From positions 310,001 to 374,000 of the forward strand of contig NZ_AP014635.1 in assembly GCF_001547935.1 (NCBI RefSeq): DNA of 64,000 bases. The letters are read 5' to 3'. The position numbers were made by a program, and so were the translations under genes. Each line of letters begins with the position of its first letter. Within the stretch, counting starts at the first letter, position 1. The stretch comes from Vibrio tritonius (lineage in GTDB: Bacteria > Pseudomonadota > Gammaproteobacteria > Enterobacterales > Vibrionaceae). Below, piece by piece: positions 44,297-63,210 of the stretch. Under the pieces are notes generated by a model. It worked only from the letters and a program-made list of their open reading frames with translations, did no database searches and was not told where the DNA came from.

Positions 44297-45065
44297 TTCT
44301 CAGTATTCTGTTCCAGAGCTATCAGAATTGCTCTCTTTGTCTAAGGTGGAGCGTGTGCTTCGCCTTCAAAACGTCAATCAGTATTTGGAAACATTGACCG
44401 CGCAAGAGCGTGTTCAGTGGGCTTTAGATAACTTGCCGGGGACTCATGCCTTATCTTCTAGTTTTGGTATCCAAGCTGCAGTGATGCTGCATTTGGTATC
44501 GACAGAGAAGAAAGAGACTCCAGTAATTTTGACCGACACTGGATACCTATTTCCTGAGACCTACCGTTTTATTGATGAGTTAACTGAGCGTTTGGGGCTT
44601 AATCTGCAAATCTATAAAGCAGAACATTCTCCAGCGTGGCAGGAGGCGCGTTATGGAAAACTCTGGGAACAAGGTATAGAAGGTATAGAAAAGTACAACC
44701 ATATTAATAAAGTAGAACCAATGCATAGGGCATTGGATGATCTCCAAGTGAATACATGGTTTTCTGGTTTACGTCATGAGCAATCTCAATCGCGTGCGAA
44801 CTTACCTATCCTTGGTATTCAAAATGGTGTGTTTAAATTCTTACCGATTGTAGATTGGACCAATAAAGATGTTCACTATTATCTAAAAGAGTTTGATCTT
44901 CCATACCATCCGCTTTGGGACCAAGGTTACTTATCCGTAGGTGATACTCATACCACCAGAAAATGGGAGCCGGGAATGAGTGAAGAAGAAACACGATTTT
45001 TTGGTTTGAAACGAGAATGTGGCCTTCATGAAGATGATCATGAACAACATGGTTCTGGTATTTAA
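44289..45065 (+). CDS. cysH: Phosphoadenosine phosphosulfate reductase
   Basis: CysH reduces PAPS to sulfite using thioredoxin. The ATG at 44289 ([15 protein letters not shown]) gives 258 residues. The catalytic ECGLH motif is near the C-terminus (KRECGLHED). Only one catalytic cysteine motif is present and no CC pairs, so it is the PAPS type without an iron-sulfur cluster. It completes the assimilatory sulfite pathway with cysJI. Confidence 0.96.
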   Translation: MPNSQYSVPELSELLSLSKVERVLRLQNVNQYLETLTAQERVQWALDNLPGTHALSSSFGIQAAVMLHLVSTEKKETPVILTDTGYLFPETYRFIDELTERLGLNLQIYKAEHSPAWQEARYGKLWEQGIEGIEKYNHINKVEPMHRALDDLQVNTWFSGLRHEQSQSRANLPILGIQNGVFKFLPIVDWTNKDVHYYLKEFDLPYHPLWDQGYLSVGDTHTTRKWEPGMSEEETRFFGLKRECGLHEDDHEQHGSGI

Positions 45066-45084
45066 TAGAAAATGATCAAAAAAA

Positions 45085-45120
45085 GAAAAAAGAGGCATGT
45101 GAATCACAGCCTCTTTTTTA
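45085..45120 (+). terminator. Terminator after cysH
   Basis: AAAAAAGAGGC / GCCTCTTTTTT with an inner 12-nt loop region. Confidence 0.88.
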
Positions 45121-45251
45121 TTAGCGCTAGTCGGCTGTGGATAACTCAGTGGAAAAGATGTGCCTTAGATATGGGTAAAGTGGGATAAATAAAGCTTTGC
45201 TCGAGAATGCAGCACTTAACCGTTATTTTTGCAATTTTATGAAAAAAGCGC

Positions 45252-45279
45252 TTGCCACTGTGAGAGAGATCTCTATAAT
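45252..45279 (+). promoter_or_regulatory. rRNA operon 1 promoter P1
   Basis: TTGCCA (45252-45257), 16 bp, TATAAT (45274-45279), then a GC-rich discriminator GCCGCTCC, the mark of growth-rate-controlled rrn P1. Confidence 0.8.
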
Positions 45280-45366
45280 GCCGCTCCATCGACAGGGCAA
45301 GCGCTGACAGGCGTCAGAGGCAACAAAGTCAAGTCGAGAGGTCAAAAAAAGAAATTTAAAAAGTGG

Positions 45367-45394
45367 TTGACACTATTTTGAAAATCGTTAGAAT
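45367..45394 (+). promoter_or_regulatory. rRNA operon 1 promoter P2
   Basis: TTGACA (45367-45372), 16 bp, TAGAAT (45389-45394), then GGCCGCC; 115 bp below P1. Confidence 0.8.
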
Positions 45395-45438
45395 GGCCGC
45401 CTCTTTCGCTGCGAAGTAACTCGCAAAGTTGAAAGAAA

Positions 45439-45617
45439 GCTCTTTAACAATTTAAACCTATCAATCTGTGTGGGCACTCGTTGATGATAATCATAGCTTC
45501 TTAGGAAGCACAATGGTGTCAATGAACTGAGTGACCAATCAAGTCTTCGGACTTAGCACAGTCAATTCATTTCAACTTCGGTTGAAATATCAGTATTCAT
45601 TGAGCCGAAAAAACTTT
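45439..45617 (+). promoter_or_regulatory. rRNA operon 1 leader with boxA
   Basis: GCTCTTTAACA (45439-45449) is the boxA antitermination site. Hairpins follow, including AAGTC-TTCG-GACTT (45541-45554), before the 16S gene. No gene is seen between cysH and 16S apart from these elements. Confidence 0.8.
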
Positions 45618-47170
<1,553 letters not shown>

Positions 47171-47694
47171 ATACGAAGATTATTGCGATGAGTGTTCACA
47201 CAGATTGATACGGTTTAGTTATAGAGAGCACCGTGTAGATTCCTCTGCCCTCAGCCGATAACGGCGCAGAGATATTGTGTCCCGTTCGTCTAGAGGCCTA
47301 GGACACCGCCCTTTCACGGCGGTAACAGGGGTTCGACTCCCCTACGGGATACCATCTTTAAGTGTTCTTGCGAGAATATTTAGAAATGGTTTTACTTTTG
47401 TAATGAAAGTGAATCTTTGCTCTTTAACAATTTGGAAAGCTGACAAAACAATGTTTTATTTCAATGAAATAGAAGATTGTTTGTAAAGTTCTCAATTGTC
47501 TTCTTTATGAAGACAAACAAAAACACATTCAAGTGTTCTTGGATTTACTTTTTAAGTAAATGTTCAAAATTGAGTCCGGCAATATCGAGTCTGCAACATG
47601 TATAAAAATGCAGACAACCTTGGTGACTAACCTTTGTCTTCACTTTTAAAAAGTGAAAGCAAACAAGTCAACCCAAAACTCTTTTGGGTTGTAT
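47171..47694. other. 16S-23S spacer 1
   Basis: Contains tRNA-Glu, a second boxA (TGCTCTTTAACAA, 47418-47430) and AT-rich processing-stem sequence. From about 47420 onward it is nearly identical to spacer 2. Confidence 0.85.
47279..47354 (+). tRNA. tRNA-Glu (TTC) in spacer 1
   Basis: 76 nt, anticodon loop CTTTCAC (TTC), encoded CCA, close to E. coli tRNA-Glu. Confidence 0.98.
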
Positions 47695-50583
<2,889 letters not shown>

Positions 50584-50751
50584 TACAACACCAAAAGGGT
50601 TTTGTACGGACTCGATTAAGACATTTGAATTGTGTTTGAACTTTATAAAAACAGTTTTCCAGATTTAGGAATAGAATTTATCAACTACATCCTTGTAGTT
50701 GACCCTTCGGGCCGCACTAAAGTGCGTTAAATTTTGTTCCAGACAAAATTT

Positions 50752-50871
50752 TGCTTGGCGACCATAGCGATTTGGACCCACCTGATTCCATGCCGAACTC
50801 AGAAGTGAAACGAATTAGCGCCGATGGTAGTGTGGGGCTTCCCCATGTGAGAGTAGGACATCGCCAGGCTT
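50752..50871 (+). rRNA. rrf: 5S ribosomal RNA, copy 1
   Basis: 120 nt from TGCTTGGCGACC to the matching CGCCAGGCTT, with the conserved CCGAACTCAGAAGTGAAACG. Confidence 0.97.
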
Positions 50872-51183
50872 TAATCTCGCTTGCTTGATGAAATATCAAG
50901 CAAGTCACCATAAAGTTTTAAGTTGATTAGAATTTTATGTTGACTTTCAAAGTGGGTAGCGTAAGATACGCCTCCTGCCTAAGTGCTAAGACACTGAAAG
51001 CAAAGCTCTTTAACAATTTAAACCTATCAATCTGTGTGGGCACTCGTTGATGATAATCATAGCTTCTTAGGAAGCACAATGGTTTCAATGAACTGAGTGA
51101 CCAATTAAGACTTCGGTCTTAGCACAGTCAATTCATTTCAACTTCGGTTGAAATATCAGTATTCATTGAGCCGAAAAAACTTT
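50872..51183. promoter_or_regulatory. Spacer between the two rRNA operons: hairpin, promoter and leader
   Basis: A perfect 10-bp stem, CTTGCTTGAT-GAAAT-ATCAAGCAAG (50880-50904), follows 5S without a T-run. A promoter, TTGACT (50940-50945), 16 bp, TAAGAT (50962-50967), with GC-rich CGCCTCCTGCC after it, can start operon 2. No P1-like promoter is seen. boxA (GCTCTTTAACA) is at 51005-51015 and the leader hairpin AAGAC-TTCG-GTCTT at 51107-51120. Confidence 0.7.
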
Positions 51184-52736
<1,553 letters not shown>

Positions 52737-53082
52737 ATACGAAGATTATTGCGATGAGTGTTCACACAGATTGATGGTTTTGAAGCGCAAGCTTCGAGCT
52801 ATTATTGCTCTTTAACAATTTGGAAAGCTGACAAAACAATGTTTTATTTCAATGAAATAGAAGATTGTTTGTAAAGTTCTCAATTGTCTTCTTTAAGAAG
52901 ACAAACAAAAACACATTCAAGTGTTCTTGGATTTACTTTTTAAGTAAATGTTCAAAATTGAGTCCGGCAATATCGAGTCTGCAACATGTATAAAAATGCA
53001 GACAACCTTGGTGACTAACCTTTGTCTTCACTTTTAAAAAGTGAAAGCAAACAAGTCAACCCAAAACTCTTTTGGGTTGTAT
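52737..53082. other. 16S-23S spacer 2, without tRNA
   Basis: 346 bp. tRNA-Glu and its flanks are replaced by a short GAAGCGCAAGCTTC hairpin region (about 52780-52795). It holds boxA (TGCTCTTTAACA, 52806-52817) and is then nearly identical to spacer 1. Confidence 0.85.
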
Positions 53083-55972
<2,890 letters not shown>

Positions 55973-56139
55973 TACAACACCAAAAGGGTTTTGTACGGAC
56001 TCGATTAAGACATTTGATTGTGTTTGAACTTTATAAAATCAGTTTTCCAGATTTAGGAATAGAATTTATCAACTACATCCTTGTAGTTGACCCTTCGGGC
56101 CGCACTAAAGTGCGTTAAATTTTGTTCCAGACAAAATTT

Positions 56140-56259
56140 TGCTTGGCGACCATAGCGATTTGGACCCACCTGATTCCATGCCGAACTCAGAAGTGAAACG
56201 AATTAGCGCCGATGGTAGTGTGGGGCTTCCCCATGTGAGAGTAGGACATCGCCAGGCTT
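56140..56259 (+). rRNA. rrf: 5S ribosomal RNA, copy 2
   Basis: 120 nt, same sequence as copy 1. Confidence 0.97.
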
Positions 56260-56304
56260 TAATTTCCATTAGCGAGATGCAAGTCTTGTTAATCTGAACA
56301 TAGC

Positions 56305-56381
56305 GGAGCGGTAGTTCAGCTGGTTAGAATACCGGCCTGTCACGCCGGGGGTCGCGGGTTCGAATCCCGTCCGTTCCGCCA
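56305..56381 (+). tRNA. tRNA-Asp (GTC)
   Basis: 77 nt, anticodon loop CTGTCAC (GTC), encoded CCA. It ends rRNA operon 2, as in several gammaproteobacterial rrn operons. Confidence 0.98.
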
Positions 56382-56800
56382 CTTATTTGAAAAAGCCTCA
56401 GTCGAAAGACTGAGGCTTTTTTGCATTTGATGTTTTTATCGACTGGTTAATGGTGGCATTGCCGTGGGACGAATCCCGGTTGCCCGCAACCCCGGCCGTT
56501 CCGCCACTATTTGAAAAAGCCTCAGTCAAAAGACTGAGGCTTTTTTGCATTTGATGTTTTTTATCGACTGGTCAATGGCTGGCATTGCCGTGGACGAATC
56601 CCGGTTGTCCGCAACCCCGGCCGTTCCGCCACTATTTGAAAAAGCCTCAGTCGAAAGACTGAGGCTTTTTTGCGTTTGATGTTTTTTATCGACTGGTTAA
56701 TGGTGGCCTTGCCGTGGGACGAATCCCGGTTGCCCGCAACCCCGGCCGTTCCGCCACTTATTTGAAGAAGCCTTAGTCGAACGAATGAGGCTTTTTTTGT
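56371..56800 (+). repeat. 125-bp repeat array made of tRNA-Asp 3' ends and terminators
   Basis: The last 11 nt of tRNA-Asp, CCGTTCCGCCA, recur at 56496, 56621 and 56746, exactly 125 bp apart. Each is followed by the same terminator hairpin and a TATCGACTGGT(T/C)AATGG linker. Before each copy lies a tRNA-like remnant (GACGAATCCCGG) plus the hairpin GGTTG-CCCG-CAACC. The fourth unit ends after a degraded terminator (56769-56800). About 3.4 units in all. Confidence 0.9.
56391..56422 (+). terminator. Terminator of rRNA operon 2 / tRNA-Asp
   Basis: GCCTCAGTC-GAAA-GACTGAGGC stem followed by six T, 13 bp after the tRNA CCA. Near-identical terminators recur at about 56516, 56641 and 56769. Confidence 0.93.
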
Positions 56801-56955
56801 TTATTGTGATTTTAGCTAATAGTGATCAATGTTAAATTGTTGTGATTAAACCTTAGCTCACCTTTTATTAGCGGAATGCCGATGCTAATTTATACCAATC
56901 GTGGAGATTGGTATTATCTGCTGAATGTTTAGCATCTAGCTATGGAGCTCATTGA
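56801..56955. other. pldA upstream region with palindrome
   Basis: A perfect 9-bp inverted repeat, ATACCAATC-GTGGA-GATTGGTAT (56892-56914), lies about 40 bp before the pldA ATG. No good -35/-10 pair is seen. Confidence 0.5.
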
Positions 56956-57861
56956 ATGAGATTGCCTTTATTATTGTTCCTTTTATTCTGTTCTGTGATG
57001 AATGCAGGCTATGCTGAAACCGCATCTACTGACGTGAAATCAAATAATGAGTCTTTGGTTGATGAGAGAGTGCAGGATGAGAAGAAGGTTCAGGATAACC
57101 CTTTTGTTATCATGCCACATAAGGCTAACTATATACTTCCTATAACTTATAACTCCAATCCAAATAACAAACCTTTTCGTGAAGATGATGAAAACGCAGA
57201 TGATTTAAAAAAGTACGAAGCTAAATTTCAGATTTCATTTAAGATGCCTTTGGCTCTTGACCTCGTAGGTGATGGGGATCTTTATTTCGCTTATACAAAT
57301 CAATCATGGTGGCAAGTATATAATCAAGATGATTCTGCTCCTTTTCGTGAAACAGTTCATGAACCTGAAGTTTTTATGCTTTTCGATAATGACTGGAAAA
57401 TTGGTGGTTTCACCAATTCATATTGGGCCTTAGGTGCAAACCATCAGTCAAATGGTCGTTCTGGTACACTATCGAGAAGTTGGAATCGTTTATACGGTTC
57501 TATGGTGTTTGATAAAGGTGATTTTGCCTTGAGTGCTACAGCGTGGTGGAGAATACCGGAAAGCCGGAAGGACAGCCCTACTGATGCTACGGGGGATGAT
57601 AATCCAGACATCACTCATTATATGGGACACTTTGAACTAGTTGGTTTATATGGGGTTGGTCAGCAGCGTTATACGTTTTTAGTCCGTAATAATCTCAAGC
57701 AGGATAACAAAGGGGCTTTACAACTGACATGGAGTTATCCAATTCATCGTAATTTGAGAGCTTATGTTCAATATTTTAATGGCTACGGTGAAAGTTTGGT
57801 TGATTATAATGTTCACACGCAACGTATTGGTATTGGTATTGCACTGAATGATCTGTTGTAG
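56956..57861 (+). CDS. pldA: Outer-membrane phospholipase A
   Basis: PldA is a 12-stranded outer-membrane barrel that hydrolyses misplaced phospholipids in the outer leaflet. The 301-residue protein has a signal peptide (ending GYA), and the catalytic set H163, S165 and N177 in NHQSNGRSGTLSRSWNR, with the same spacing as the E. coli triad. The start follows GGAG. Confidence 0.93.
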   Translation: MRLPLLLFLLFCSVMNAGYAETASTDVKSNNESLVDERVQDEKKVQDNPFVIMPHKANYILPITYNSNPNNKPFREDDENADDLKKYEAKFQISFKMPLALDLVGDGDLYFAYTNQSWWQVYNQDDSAPFRETVHEPEVFMLFDNDWKIGGFTNSYWALGANHQSNGRSGTLSRSWNRLYGSMVFDKGDFALSATAWWRIPESRKDSPTDATGDDNPDITHYMGHFELVGLYGVGQQRYTFLVRNNLKQDNKGALQLTWSYPIHRNLRAYVQYFNGYGESLVDYNVHTQRIGIGIALNDLL

Positions 57862-57880
57862 TTCAGTCCGTTGTTTATCT

Positions 57881-57912
57881 AAAAGAAAGCCTCCTAATTA
57901 GGAGGCTTTCTT
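57881..57912. terminator. Bidirectional terminator between pldA and the antiporter gene
   Basis: GAAAGCCTCC-TAATTA-GGAGGCTTTC with flanking A and T residues serves both convergent genes. Confidence 0.82.
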
Positions 57913-57964
57913 ATGCGGGATGTGTTGTTGATGATCTTTGATTCCAACAACACTAATTGCCAGA

Positions 57965-59257
57965 TCACTCTTGTTGTTCTTCCATTTTCTTCTCGGCAAT
58001 TTTTGCTTTCTCGATCATTGGAGTAATGGTTGATCCTTGAATTAGAATAGAGAAAACAACAACGGCATACGTCATCACTAGAATCAGCTCTTTGACATCT
58101 ATTAATTTATCGGGGATAACCATGATGCCCGACGGGATAGAAAGCGCCATTGCTAAGGCTAAACCACCACGCAATCCTCCCCAAGTCAAAATACGGATAG
58201 ACCACGGGTTATAGGTCCGGTAACGTTTAAAGCCAATGTAGGGGATGGCAACACTGACATAGCGACCTAGTAATACTAAAGGAACTGCTATTGACATGAC
58301 GATCCAGTCTTCTTCATGAAATTTGAATAGGAGCATAGACATACCAATCAACAGAAATAATACACCATTTAAGAATTCATCTACTAATTCCCAGAAGTGA
58401 TCTAAGTGTTCTTCACTCTCTTTAGAAAAACCAATAAAACGCGTCCAGTTACCGATCATAATTCCAGATACGACCATCGCTAGCGGGCCAGATACATGGA
58501 TAATATCGGCAAAGACAAAGCCAGCAGTTGGAACGCCTATTGTCAGCAACAACTCCATTGAGTGGTCATCAGTGGCGCAAATCAAATAATGGAAAATGAG
58601 ACCGAGCACTAAACCGTAAAGGATGCCGCCTAAGGCTTCATGTGCGAATAACTCAGCTACACTGCCAATAGTCGGTGCTTGGTGTCCAAAGGCTATAGTA
58701 AAAATAGTAACGAAAATAACTAGGCCAAAACCATCGTTAAATAAAGACTCGCCTTCAATTTGTGTAGATATACGTTTGGGAGCATTGAGTTTTTTGACTA
58801 TGGCTAGTACTGCAATCGGGTCGGTTGGCGAAATAAGAGCTCCAAAAAGTAGACAATGTATTAACTGGAGGTCTATACCGATAAAGTGGCATACACCATA
58901 AAGCCCATAGCCGATAAAAAAGGTTGAGAAAAGTGTAGAGCCTAGGGCGAGAACGGTAATTTCCCACTTTTGATCTTTTAGGTTAGGAAGTTTGATGCCT
59001 AAACCGCCAGCGAATAGCAGAAATCCCAATATACCTTTGAGCAAAAAGTCTTCAAAGTTAATACTAGTCATGGTTGTGCGAGCGATTTTAGTTAATTGAA
59101 ACCAATCATTTTGACCTGCAACTAAGATGAGCAGCGAAAGCAACATTGAGCCTGCGGTAATCGCAATAGTTGTTTGCATTTTACCTATCTTGCTATTAAA
59201 GAAGGCAATTAGCATCGCAGCAGCAGAAAGAAAACAGAGTGTGTAATAGACTGACAT
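57965..59257 (-). CDS. CPA1-family Na+(K+)/H+ antiporter (NhaP-type)
   Basis: The 430-residue membrane protein has about 12 hydrophobic helices and the CPA1 motifs GALISPTDPIAVL and EGESLFNDGFG, plus RILTWGGLRGGLALAMAL. It exchanges Na+ or K+ for protons at the inner membrane. Ion preference cannot be read from sequence; Vibrio carries several paralogues. It is divergent from metH across 191 bp. Confidence 0.92.
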   Translation of the reverse strand: MSVYYTLCFLSAAAMLIAFFNSKIGKMQTTIAITAGSMLLSLLILVAGQNDWFQLTKIARTTMTSINFEDFLLKGILGFLLFAGGLGIKLPNLKDQKWEITVLALGSTLFSTFFIGYGLYGVCHFIGIDLQLIHCLLFGALISPTDPIAVLAIVKKLNAPKRISTQIEGESLFNDGFGLVIFVTIFTIAFGHQAPTIGSVAELFAHEALGGILYGLVLGLIFHYLICATDDHSMELLLTIGVPTAGFVFADIIHVSGPLAMVVSGIMIGNWTRFIGFSKESEEHLDHFWELVDEFLNGVLFLLIGMSMLLFKFHEEDWIVMSIAVPLVLLGRYVSVAIPYIGFKRYRTYNPWSIRILTWGGLRGGLALAMALSIPSGIMVIPDKLIDVKELILVMTYAVVVFSILIQGSTITPMIEKAKIAEKKMEEQQE

Positions 59258-59364
59258 TTTCTTCTCTTTGATGTAACAAATTATGAGCGGAAATTGTCTG
59301 ACGATGATGAGTAAATAGCAAACATTTTTTGTTGCTCATTTAATCAATTAAAAACCTTTGGTTT

Positions 59365-59406
59365 TATAATGTTTCTTTGTTTGGACGTCTAGATTTCTAG
59401 ATGGTC
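59365..59406 (+). promoter_or_regulatory. metH promoter element and likely MetJ operator
   Basis: A TATAAT lies at 59365-59370. Downstream three tandem 8-bp met boxes resemble AGACGTCT: GGACGTCT (59383-59390, 7 of 8), AGATTTCT (59391-59398, 6 of 8) and AGATGGTC (59399-59406, 4 of 8). MetJ, with S-adenosylmethionine, binds such tandem boxes. Position just after the -10 fits repression. Confidence 0.65.
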
Positions 59407-59448
59407 TGTGGTAGGATAATTGGTAATCATAAGGAATGAGGCTGAATA

Positions 59449-62400
59449 GTGAGTAGTTATAACAGACAACAGATAGAAGAACGGTTAAAACAAAGCATAC
59501 TGCTTATTGATGGCGGTATGGGAACCATGATTCAAGGGTATAAGCTACAAGAGCAAGATTATCGTGGAGACCGTTTTGCTCAATGGCATTGTGACCTCAA
59601 GGGTAATAATGACTTACTCGTTTTAACTCAGCCTCAGTTAATTAAAGATATCCATTCTGCTTACCTAGAGGCTGGGGCGGATATTCTTGAAACAAACACT
59701 TTTAACGCCACTACGATTGCGATGGCGGATTATGATATGCAGTCGATCAGTGAAGAGATTAACTACGCTGCAGCTAAATTGGCAAGGGAAGTGGCTGATG
59801 AATGGACGGAAAAAACACCAGACAAGCCTCGTTATGTTGCTGGCGTTTTAGGTCCAACTAACCGCACTTGTTCAATATCACCAGATGTTAATGACCCTGG
59901 ATATCGCAATGTTCATTTCGATGAACTTGTGCAAGCTTATTCCGAGTCAACTCGAGCACTTATTCAAGGTGGATGTGACATCATTTTGATTGAAACCATC
60001 TTTGATACATTGAACGCCAAAGCGTGTGCTTTTGCTGTTGAGACTGTATTTGAAGAACTCGATATCACATTACCTATTATGATCTCTGGGACTATCACAG
60101 ATGCGTCAGGTCGGACTCTGTCGGGGCAAACGACGGAAGCATTTTACAATTCCATGCGTCATGTTGACCCCATCTCATTCGGTTTAAACTGTGCGCTTGG
60201 GCCGGACGAGCTGCGCCAATATGTTTCTGAAATGGCGCGTATTTCTGACTGCTTTGTTTCGGCTCATCCAAACGCCGGTCTGCCAAATGCGTTTGGTGAA
60301 TACGATTTATCGCCAGAAGATATGGCTGAACATATATCTGAATGGGCTAATTCCGGCTTTCTAAATCTTGTTGGTGGCTGCTGTGGTACTACACCTGAGC
60401 ATATCCGAGCTATGGCAAAAGTGGTGGAAGGAGTCGCTCCTCGTGTTATTCCAGAGATCAATCGTGAATGCCGTTTATCAGGTCTTGAACCACTTAATAT
60501 TGCTAAAGAAACCTTATTTATTAACGTTGGTGAACGAACTAACGTGACTGGTTCTGCTCGCTTTAAACGTCTGATAAAAGAAGAGCTATACGATGAAGCT
60601 TTAGAGGTGGCACGTCAACAAGTTGAAAACGGTGCTCAAATCATCGATATCAATATGGATGAAGGCATGCTTGATGCTCAGGCATGCATGGTACGCTTTC
60701 TCAACCTTTGTGCATCGGAGCCTGAAATTTCGAAAGTGCCTATTATGGTCGACTCATCGAAATGGGAGGTCATTGAAGCGGGTTTAAAATGCATTCAAGG
60801 TAAGGGGGTTGTTAACTCTATCTCTTTGAAAGAAGGGAAAGAGAAGTTTGTTGAACACGCCAAACTGGTACGTCGCTACGGTGCTGCCGTCATTGTCATG
60901 GCATTTGATGAAGTAGGACAAGCGGATACTCGCGAACGTAAACTGCAAATTTGTACCAGAGCTTACCGCATTTTGGTCGATGAAGTGGGTTTCCCTCCTG
61001 AAGATATTATCTTTGACCCCAATATTTTCGCTGTCGCGACAGGGATTGATGAGCACAATAACTACGCTCTTGATTTTATTAACGCAGTTGCTGATATAAA
61101 ACGGGATTTACCTTATGCCATGATTTCTGGTGGGGTGTCTAACGTCTCATTCTCTTTCCGTGGTAATAACTATGTACGTGAAGCGATTCATGCGGTGTTC
61201 TTGTATCACTGTTTTAAGAACGGCATGGATATGGGAATTGTAAACGCAGGACAGCTTGAAATTTACGATAACGTTCCGGTTAAATTACGCGATGCTGTAG
61301 AAGATGTGATTTTGAATCGGCGTGATGATGCAACAGAACGTTTATTGGAAATTGCCGAGCAGTATCGTGAAAATGCGGTAGGTAAAGAAGAAGACACGTC
61401 CGCTTTAGAGTGGCGTACATGGCCTGTTGAAAAGCGTCTAGAACACGCGTTGGTGAAAGGCATTACAGAGTTTATTGTTGAAGATACAGAAGAAGCTCGG
61501 GTCAATGCGGCTAAACCAATAGAGGTTATTGAAGGCCCACTAATGGACGGTATGAATGTGGTGGGTGACTTATTTGGGGAAGGGAAAATGTTTCTTCCTC
61601 AAGTAGTGAAATCTGCACGAGTTATGAAGCAAGCCGTCGCTCACCTAGAACCATTTATCAATGCCCTCAAGCAATCAGGCTCATCAAACGGTAAAATTTT
61701 GATGGCTACTGTAAAAGGTGATGTTCACGATATTGGTAAGAATATTGTGGGAGTCGTATTGCAATGTAATAACTTTGAGATCATTGACTTAGGTGTGATG
61801 GTTCCTTGTGAGCAGATATTAAAAGTTGCTAAAGAACAAAATGTAGACATTATTGGTTTGTCTGGTTTGATTACACCATCATTAGACGAAATGGTACATG
61901 TTGCGAAAGAGATGGAACGCCTCGGTTTTGATATTCCTCTAATGATCGGCGGTGCGACAACATCGAAAGCACACACCGCAGTGAAAATTGAACAGAACTA
62001 CCATCAACCGGTGGTCTATGTGAATAATGCCTCTCGCGCGGTTGGTGTTTGTACCGCGTTGTTATCAGATGAACAACGTCCTAGTTTTATAGAAAAACTC
62101 AATACGGATTATGAACGTACACGTGATCAGCATGCTCGCAAAACGCCTAAAACACGCCCTGTTACATTGGCAGAAGCCCGTGCGAATAAAGTTGATATCG
62201 ATTGGAAAAACTACACGCCGCCAGTTCCGCTTAAAACTGGAATCCATGTATTTGACAATATGGATGTTGCCACCTTGCGTCAGTACATTGACTGGACCCC
62301 ATTTTTTATGACGTGGTCCTTGATGGGGAAATATCCTGCGATTCTAGATCATGAGGAGGTTGGTGAAGAAGCTAAACGTTTATTTCATGATGCTAATGAA

Positions 62401-63129
62401 TGGCTTGATCGTATTGAAAGTGAAGGATTGCTGAAAGCCTCAGGGATTTGTGGATTATTTCCAGCAGCCAGTGTAGGTGATGATATCGAAGTTTATAACG
62501 ATAAAGAGCGTGGTGATGTCTGCCATATTCTCCATCATTTACGCCAACAAACACTTAAACCTAAAGGACCTAATTACTGTTTATCTGATTACATTGCGCC
62601 GAAGGAGAGTGGTAAAGCGGATTGGATTGGTGCTTTTGCCGTTACTGGTGGAATTAATGAACGTGAACTTGCCGATCAGTTGAAAGCACAAGGCGATGAC
62701 TATAATGCGATTATGGTACAAGCGGTCGCAGATCGTTTAGCGGAAGCGTTCGCGGAATATTTACATCAAGTGATACGTAAAGAAATCTGGGGCTATGCTG
62801 CTAACGAAAGCTTATCGAATGATGAGCTGATTCGTGAAAAATACCAAGGGATTCGTCCTGCTCCTGGTTATGCTGCTTGCCCGGAACACACTGAAAAAGG
62901 GGCGATTTGGGAACTACTTAAGGTTGAAGAGACGATCGGTATGCAATTAACTTCGAGTTATGCCATGTATCCAGGGGCATCAGTATCTGGTTGGTACTTT
63001 TCTCATCCAGAGTCCCGCTATTTTGCAGTGGCACAGATTCAAGAAGATCAGTTGGAAGACTACGCTGAGCGCAAAGGTTGGGATCGTATTGAGGCTGAAA
63101 AGTGGTTGGGTCCTAATATCAATGGTTAA
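59449..63129 (+). CDS. metH: Cobalamin-dependent methionine synthase
   Basis: MetH transfers a methyl group from 5-methyl-THF through cobalamin to homocysteine. The 1,226-residue protein holds all modules: homocysteine domain (1-325, zinc cysteines C311 and C312 in GGCCGTT), pterin domain (about 355-620), cobalamin domain with the DxHxxG motif (H760) and SAM-reactivation domain (about 900-1226). The GTG at 59449 follows AAGGAATGAGG. A probable MetJ operator lies upstream. Confidence 0.98.
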   Translation: MSSYNRQQIEERLKQSILLIDGGMGTMIQGYKLQEQDYRGDRFAQWHCDLKGNNDLLVLTQPQLIKDIHSAYLEAGADILETNTFNATTIAMADYDMQSISEEINYAAAKLAREVADEWTEKTPDKPRYVAGVLGPTNRTCSISPDVNDPGYRNVHFDELVQAYSESTRALIQGGCDIILIETIFDTLNAKACAFAVETVFEELDITLPIMISGTITDASGRTLSGQTTEAFYNSMRHVDPISFGLNCALGPDELRQYVSEMARISDCFVSAHPNAGLPNAFGEYDLSPEDMAEHISEWANSGFLNLVGGCCGTTPEHIRAMAKVVEGVAPRVIPEINRECRLSGLEPLNIAKETLFINVGERTNVTGSARFKRLIKEELYDEALEVARQQVENGAQIIDINMDEGMLDAQACMVRFLNLCASEPEISKVPIMVDSSKWEVIEAGLKCIQGKGVVNSISLKEGKEKFVEHAKLVRRYGAAVIVMAFDEVGQADTRERKLQICTRAYRILVDEVGFPPEDIIFDPNIFAVATGIDEHNNYALDFINAVADIKRDLPYAMISGGVSNVSFSFRGNNYVREAIHAVFLYHCFKNGMDMGIVNAGQLEIYDNVPVKLRDAVEDVILNRRDDATERLLEIAEQYRENAVGKEEDTSALEWRTWPVEKRLEHALVKGITEFIVEDTEEARVNAAKPIEVIEGPLMDGMNVVGDLFGEGKMFLPQVVKSARVMKQAVAHLEPFINALKQSGSSNGKILMATVKGDVHDIGKNIVGVVLQCNNFEIIDLGVMVPCEQILKVAKEQNVDIIGLSGLITPSLDEMVHVAKEMERLGFDIPLMIGGATTSKAHTAVKIEQNYHQPVVYVNNASRAVGVCTALLSDEQRPSFIEKLNTDYERTRDQHARKTPKTRPVTLAEARANKVDIDWKNYTPPVPLKTGIHVFDNMDVATLRQYIDWTPFFMTWSLMGKYPAILDHEEVGEEAKRLFHDANEWLDRIESEGLLKASGICGLFPAASVGDDIEVYNDKERGDVCHILHHLRQQTLKPKGPNYCLSDYIAPKESGKADWIGAFAVTGGINERELADQLKAQGDDYNAIMVQAVADRLAEAFAEYLHQVIRKEIWGYAANESLSNDELIREKYQGIRPAPGYAACPEHTEKGAIWELLKVEETIGMQLTSSYAMYPGASVSGWYFSHPESRYFAVAQIQEDQLEDYAERKGWDRIEAEKWLGPNING

Positions 63130-63157
63130 TCCGATTCATCGATAACTGGGCAAGAAA

Positions 63158-63180
63158 AGGGCCATCAAATGATGGCCCTT
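63158..63180. terminator. Terminator between metH and lysC
   Basis: AAGGGCCATCA-AA-TGATGGCCCTT followed by ATTACTTCT; the tight palindrome can serve both convergent genes. Confidence 0.75.
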
Positions 63181-63210
63181 ATTACTTCTCGTTCGCCAGT
63201 AGGCTTTTTA

